8,311 nucleotides of DNA from Spirochaetales bacterium (GTDB lineage: Bacteria; Spirochaetota; Spirochaetia; JABMQR01). A program made the position numbers and the translations under genes. Shown one piece after another: positions 6,292-8,311 of the stretch. The stretch's first letter is position 1; each line of letters opens with the position of its first letter. The notes under the pieces were generated by a model that ran no database searches, was not told the DNA's origin, and worked only from the letters and a program-made list of their open reading frames with translations. Where the stretch lies: positions 1-8,311 of the forward strand of contig JAGLNY010000129.1 in NCBI GenBank assembly GCA_023139255.1, given 5' to 3'.

Positions 6292-7530
6292 TTAGAGTGC
6301 AACTTTAACAGATGCAGTAACAATACCAAGGCTATTAACGATATCATCAGCAGCCCAACCAAGAACAACAGTAGCAGCATCAACGAGAGTAGTTGATGTA
6401 AAGCTTGCAGCAAGATCAATAGTAGTATCAGCATTGTAGTCAAAGGAAACTGCAATAGCACCAGCATCCATAGTTTGTGCGAGAGAAGCCCCTGCACTTA
6501 CAGAAGTAGCCATGTCGTAACCAACATAAGCAGCTACACTGGTAGCATCAGAAATGGTATAACCAAGGTCAAGTAGAGCGTCAGCACTAATAGTGTCAAG
6601 TGTTAGTCCACCAGCTAAAGAAACAGTAAGTCCTTCAATAGTTGTAGCCACATCTGCACCTACGTAATCACCGCTTACAGTGTCATTCCAGTAGAAATCA
6701 AGACCAAGATCAATATCACCAAGATCAATAGTATTCTGATTAGCAACTAATACATCAGTCATGTCGTAGTAAACATTAGCATCAATGGTAACAATATCTA
6801 TAACAGCATCAAGGTCTGCTTCAACTTCGTAAAGTGCAAAGTTATCAGCTGAATCAAAACCTACTGTTACACTGTATCCATCAGCAGCATAAGCCAACTG
6901 AGCACATACATCAGCACCAGCAGCATCATCCATTCCAGCAGCAAGGGCTATAGTTATACCATCAGCAACTTCGGATGAATAAGCACCCCATACAAGGTAA
7001 GTTGTGGGTCCATTAGCATACCAGAGGTCAACACCTATTGTGATATCACCAGCTGTAACATCAACACCACCGTTGTTACCAGCGAGACCAATAGCAGCTA
7101 TGTCTATGTCTGCAGCATCATCTTCATTATAATCAAAATACTGTGCATAGTTACCAGCAGGTGAATTGCCAAGAAGATTTATAACAACATCCTCATCCCC
7201 GACTACAATTTTAAAAGTGTCAACAGCTACTGCATTGATACCTGTAAATGTAGTAGTTGCTTCATCAACAACAAGGGTCCAATCAGCAACGCTAACTTCC
7301 AGAACTGCGTATACATCGCCTTCACCGGTTTTATCAGCAGCACCGCCAGCAAGAAGAACAATTGATGCATCATGTATCAATACACTAGCATCACCATCAG
7401 ATCCACCAGTCATAGTATCCAGATTAAATGATGTTGAAAATGTTGCATCACCTGAAATTGCAATATCAGCACCGAATGCCATACTGCCTGCCAAAGCAAC
7501 TACCAAAATTATTATCGAAAGTTTTTTCAT
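6292..7530 (-). CDS. Very acidic outer-membrane beta-barrel (porin-like) protein
   Basis: A 412-residue exported protein with a classical signal peptide (MKKLSIIILVVALAGSMAFG, cleavage likely before ADIAIS). The mature part has no long helices and reads as short alternating beta strands with aromatic residues at strand ends (for example ITIGVDLWYANGPTTYLVW and DLGLDFYW), separated by Asp/Asn/Gly turns, as in a beta-barrel. It ends with a strand, ASVKVAL, with a hydrophobic last residue as in barrel-assembly signals, though Leu rather than Phe. By hand count the mature chain has about 53 Asp and 9 Glu against 3 Lys, 1 His and no Arg. The start is fixed by AGGAGGA three bases upstream. A consensus promoter, strong ribosome-binding site and strong terminator suggest high expression as a single gene, as for a major surface protein. 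I recognise the spirochaete-like style but no specific family; a substrate-binding or structural surface role cannot be excluded. Confidence 0.8.
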   Translation of the reverse strand: MKKLSIIILVVALAGSMAFGADIAISGDATFSTSFNLDTMTGGSDGDASVLIHDASIVLLAGGAADKTGEGDVYAVLEVSVADWTLVVDEATTTFTGINAVAVDTFKIVVGDEDVVINLLGNSPAGNYAQYFDYNEDDAADIDIAAIGLAGNNGGVDVTAGDITIGVDLWYANGPTTYLVWGAYSSEVADGITIALAAGMDDAAGADVCAQLAYAADGYSVTVGFDSADNFALYEVEADLDAVIDIVTIDANVYYDMTDVLVANQNTIDLGDIDLGLDFYWNDTVSGDYVGADVATTIEGLTVSLAGGLTLDTISADALLDLGYTISDATSVAAYVGYDMATSVSAGASLAQTMDAGAIAVSFDYNADTTIDLAASFTSTTLVDAATVVLGWAADDIVNSLGIVTASVKVAL

Positions 7531-7533
7531 ACT

Positions 7534-7540
7534 TCCTCCT
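7534..7540 (-). promoter_or_regulatory. Strong Shine-Dalgarno site of the outer-membrane protein gene
   Basis: AGGAGGA on the minus strand, three bases before the ATG at 7530. It is the best ribosome-binding site in the window and is overlapped by the stop codon of a possible leader ORF. Confidence 0.9.
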
Positions 7541-7571
7541 AAGATTTTCGGGGCAGGCCAATGACCCGCAT
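7539..7571 (-). CDS. Possible 10-codon leader ORF (MRVIGLPRKS) in the outer-membrane protein mRNA
   Basis: Within the predicted 5' leader an ATG at 7571, preceded by an A-rich tract and GGGAAG, opens ten codons ending in TAG at 7539-7541. The TAG overlaps the AGGAGGA site of the main gene by two bases, so a ribosome ending here would sit on or beside the next start. This geometry fits translational coupling or a leader peptide. The ORF is so short that chance is a serious alternative, and GGGAAG lies close to the ATG for a ribosome-binding site. Confidence 0.25.
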   Translation of the reverse strand: MRVIGLPRKS

Positions 7572-7603
7572 CTTCCCTTTTTTTATTTAGCTATACTCCG
7601 GAC

Positions 7604-7632
7604 AGTATAACAACGGTCTATATGCCTGTCAA
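7604..7632 (-). promoter_or_regulatory. Consensus sigma-70 promoter of the outer-membrane protein gene
   Basis: On the minus strand a perfect -35 (TTGACA, 7627-7632) and a -10 of TATACT (7604-7609, 5 of 6 matches) are separated by exactly 17 bases. Transcription should start near 7597, giving a leader of about 67 bases that includes an A-rich tract and the possible leader ORF. This is the clearest promoter in the window. Confidence 0.9.
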
Positions 7633-7682
7633 GAAAATATGTAGCTTAAAACCGATCAATACTTGTTTTTTTGCACTTTTTA

Positions 7683-7710
7683 TTCAATTTTTATGCAGAA
7701 ATTATAAAAT
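7683..7710 (+). promoter_or_regulatory. Weak candidate promoter of the HAD phosphatase gene
   Basis: TAAAAT (7705-7710, 5 of 6 to the -10 consensus) lies 16 bases after TTCAAT (7683-7688, 3 of 6 to the -35). The region is very A/T-rich, so such matches are expected by chance. It would start transcription near 7717, about 70 bases before the ATG. Confidence 0.25.
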
Positions 7711-7713
7711 AAT

Positions 7714-7737
7714 CCTGTTTTGGGTTTAAAAAACAGG
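7714..7737. repeat. 8+8 inverted repeat upstream of the HAD phosphatase gene
   Basis: CCTGTTTT (7714-7721) and AAAACAGG (7730-7737) are exact reverse complements around an eight-base centre. If the weak promoter just upstream is real, this dyad sits at the transcription start, a usual operator position. As RNA it would be a hairpin near the 5' end. No T tract follows, so it is not a terminator on the plus strand. Confidence 0.5.
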
Positions 7738-7787
7738 CAAAATGGCTGCTTATTGTATAAATCCGGAAACTATGTTTTAGTTGAAAA

Positions 7788-8311
7788 ATGAATAAACATA
7801 CAGAAATTAAGTATATTTTTTTTGATTTAGACAATACTTTATACCCCGCATCGAGTCGTGTGGAGCATGAATTTAACAATCGAATCATCAAATATGTAGC
7901 AAAATTCCTGGGAATCAACAAAAATGAGGCAGACAAACTGAGAGCTGAGGGCTTTCTGGAACATGGAACAACTGTTTCCTGGCTTATCGCCGAGCATGGC
8001 CTTACTGATATAGAAGATTATCTTGAATGGATACATATGAAAGATATAGGAAAGTATATTTCACCAAATCCGGAGCTGTGTGCGATGCTTAAAAGAATCT
8101 CTATTCCCCGCTCCATCCTCACAAACGCAGTCAGGGAACACGCTGAAAGGATCCTTGCAGCACTCGGAATCAGTCATGAATTTGAACGGATATTCGATAT
8201 AAGGGATTATAATTTTCATAACAAACCGTCACTTGTATCCTACAAGACAGCTCTTTCCGCAATTGATGTACCAGTTGAGCACATACTCTTTATAGATGAC
8301 AATATCAGTTT
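7788..8311 (+). CDS. HAD-family phosphatase, pyrimidine 5'-nucleotidase type, C-terminally cut by window edge
   Basis: Soluble hydrolase that would remove phosphate from a small phosphorylated metabolite, likely a nucleoside monophosphate. The first 174 codons are visible. All four HAD motifs are present: motif I FDLDNTLYP with nucleophile D13 and acid/base D15, motif II with T112 (ILTNA), motif III K146 (HNKPS), and motif IV D170/D171 (LFIDDN) at the very end. The cap between motifs I and II is a helical C1 insert (about 20-100), which makes it subfamily I. The DNTLYP version of motif I is typical of the SDT1-like pyrimidine 5'-nucleotidase group, but other subfamily I phosphatases cannot be ruled out and substrate range is unknown. 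The ATG at 7788 has only a poor ribosome-binding site (TTGAAAA). It is divergent from the outer-membrane protein gene, with 257 bases between the two starts. Family length of about 210-240 suggests roughly 40-60 residues are missing. Confidence 0.88.
   Translation, partial: MNKHTEIKYIFFDLDNTLYPASSRVEHEFNNRIIKYVAKFLGINKNEADKLRAEGFLEHGTTVSWLIAEHGLTDIEDYLEWIHMKDIGKYISPNPELCAMLKRISIPRSILTNAVREHAERILAALGISHEFERIFDIRDYNFHNKPSLVSYKTALSAIDVPVEHILFIDDNIS

Noticed and set aside
7166..7564. 132-codon plus-strand open frame
   Set aside because: Antisense to the outer-membrane protein gene, which has a signal peptide, promoter, ribosome-binding site and terminator; the antisense product is low-complexity and has none of these.
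7691..8036. Minus-strand open frames at 7691-7936 and 7839-8036
   Set aside because: Antisense to the HAD phosphatase gene and its upstream region; the plus frame has all four HAD motifs.

Overview
The window reads as ordinary chromosomal DNA from a Gram-negative (diderm), moderately AT-rich bacterium. The style of the outer-membrane protein (signal peptide MKKLSIIILVVALAGSMAFG followed by an Asp/Ala/Thr/Val-rich beta-strand protein) and the divergence of the housekeeping proteins suggest a free-living spirochaete, possibly marine or salt-loving. That placement is inference from style, not a database match.

Layout, left to right. (1) 1-2014, minus strand: an export operon, with a TolC-like outer-membrane channel protein (560-2014) followed 29 bases later by an HlyD/MacA-type periplasmic adaptor that runs off the left edge. 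The inner-membrane pump is not in the window and would be expected next to the left. (2) 2259-2558, minus: a small Cro/C1-type helix-turn-helix regulator with its own terminator at about 2177-2210, so it is probably a separate transcript from the export operon. (3) 2559-2911: a 353-base divergent intergenic region with the most unusual DNA of the window: a 28-base palindrome running straight into two 41-base tandem units, each with a 9+9 inverted repeat, and a partial third unit that abuts an extended -10 promoter element. (4) 2912-6192, plus: hslO (redox-regulated chaperone Hsp33) and rlmKL (a fused pair of 23S rRNA methyltransferases), 44 bases apart and probably one transcript. (5) 6236-6269: a shared terminator between convergent genes. 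(6) 6292-7530, minus: an extremely acidic outer-membrane protein with a textbook sigma-70 promoter, a strong Shine-Dalgarno site and a possible 10-codon leader ORF whose stop overlaps that site. (7) 7788-8311, plus: the first 174 codons of a HAD-family phosphatase of the pyrimidine 5'-nucleotidase type, cut by the right edge.

How the parts may work together. The channel and adaptor build two thirds of a tripartite exporter. HslO and RlmKL both serve protein synthesis and quality, one protecting proteins during oxidative stress and one modifying the large ribosomal subunit. The HTH regulator is divergent from hslO and shares the repeat-bearing region, so it is the obvious candidate to bind there, but nothing in the sequence proves it.

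I see no complete undescribed system. The best leads are the palindromic 41-base array before hslO, the nearly base-free (no Arg) outer-membrane protein, and the possible leader peptide in front of it.
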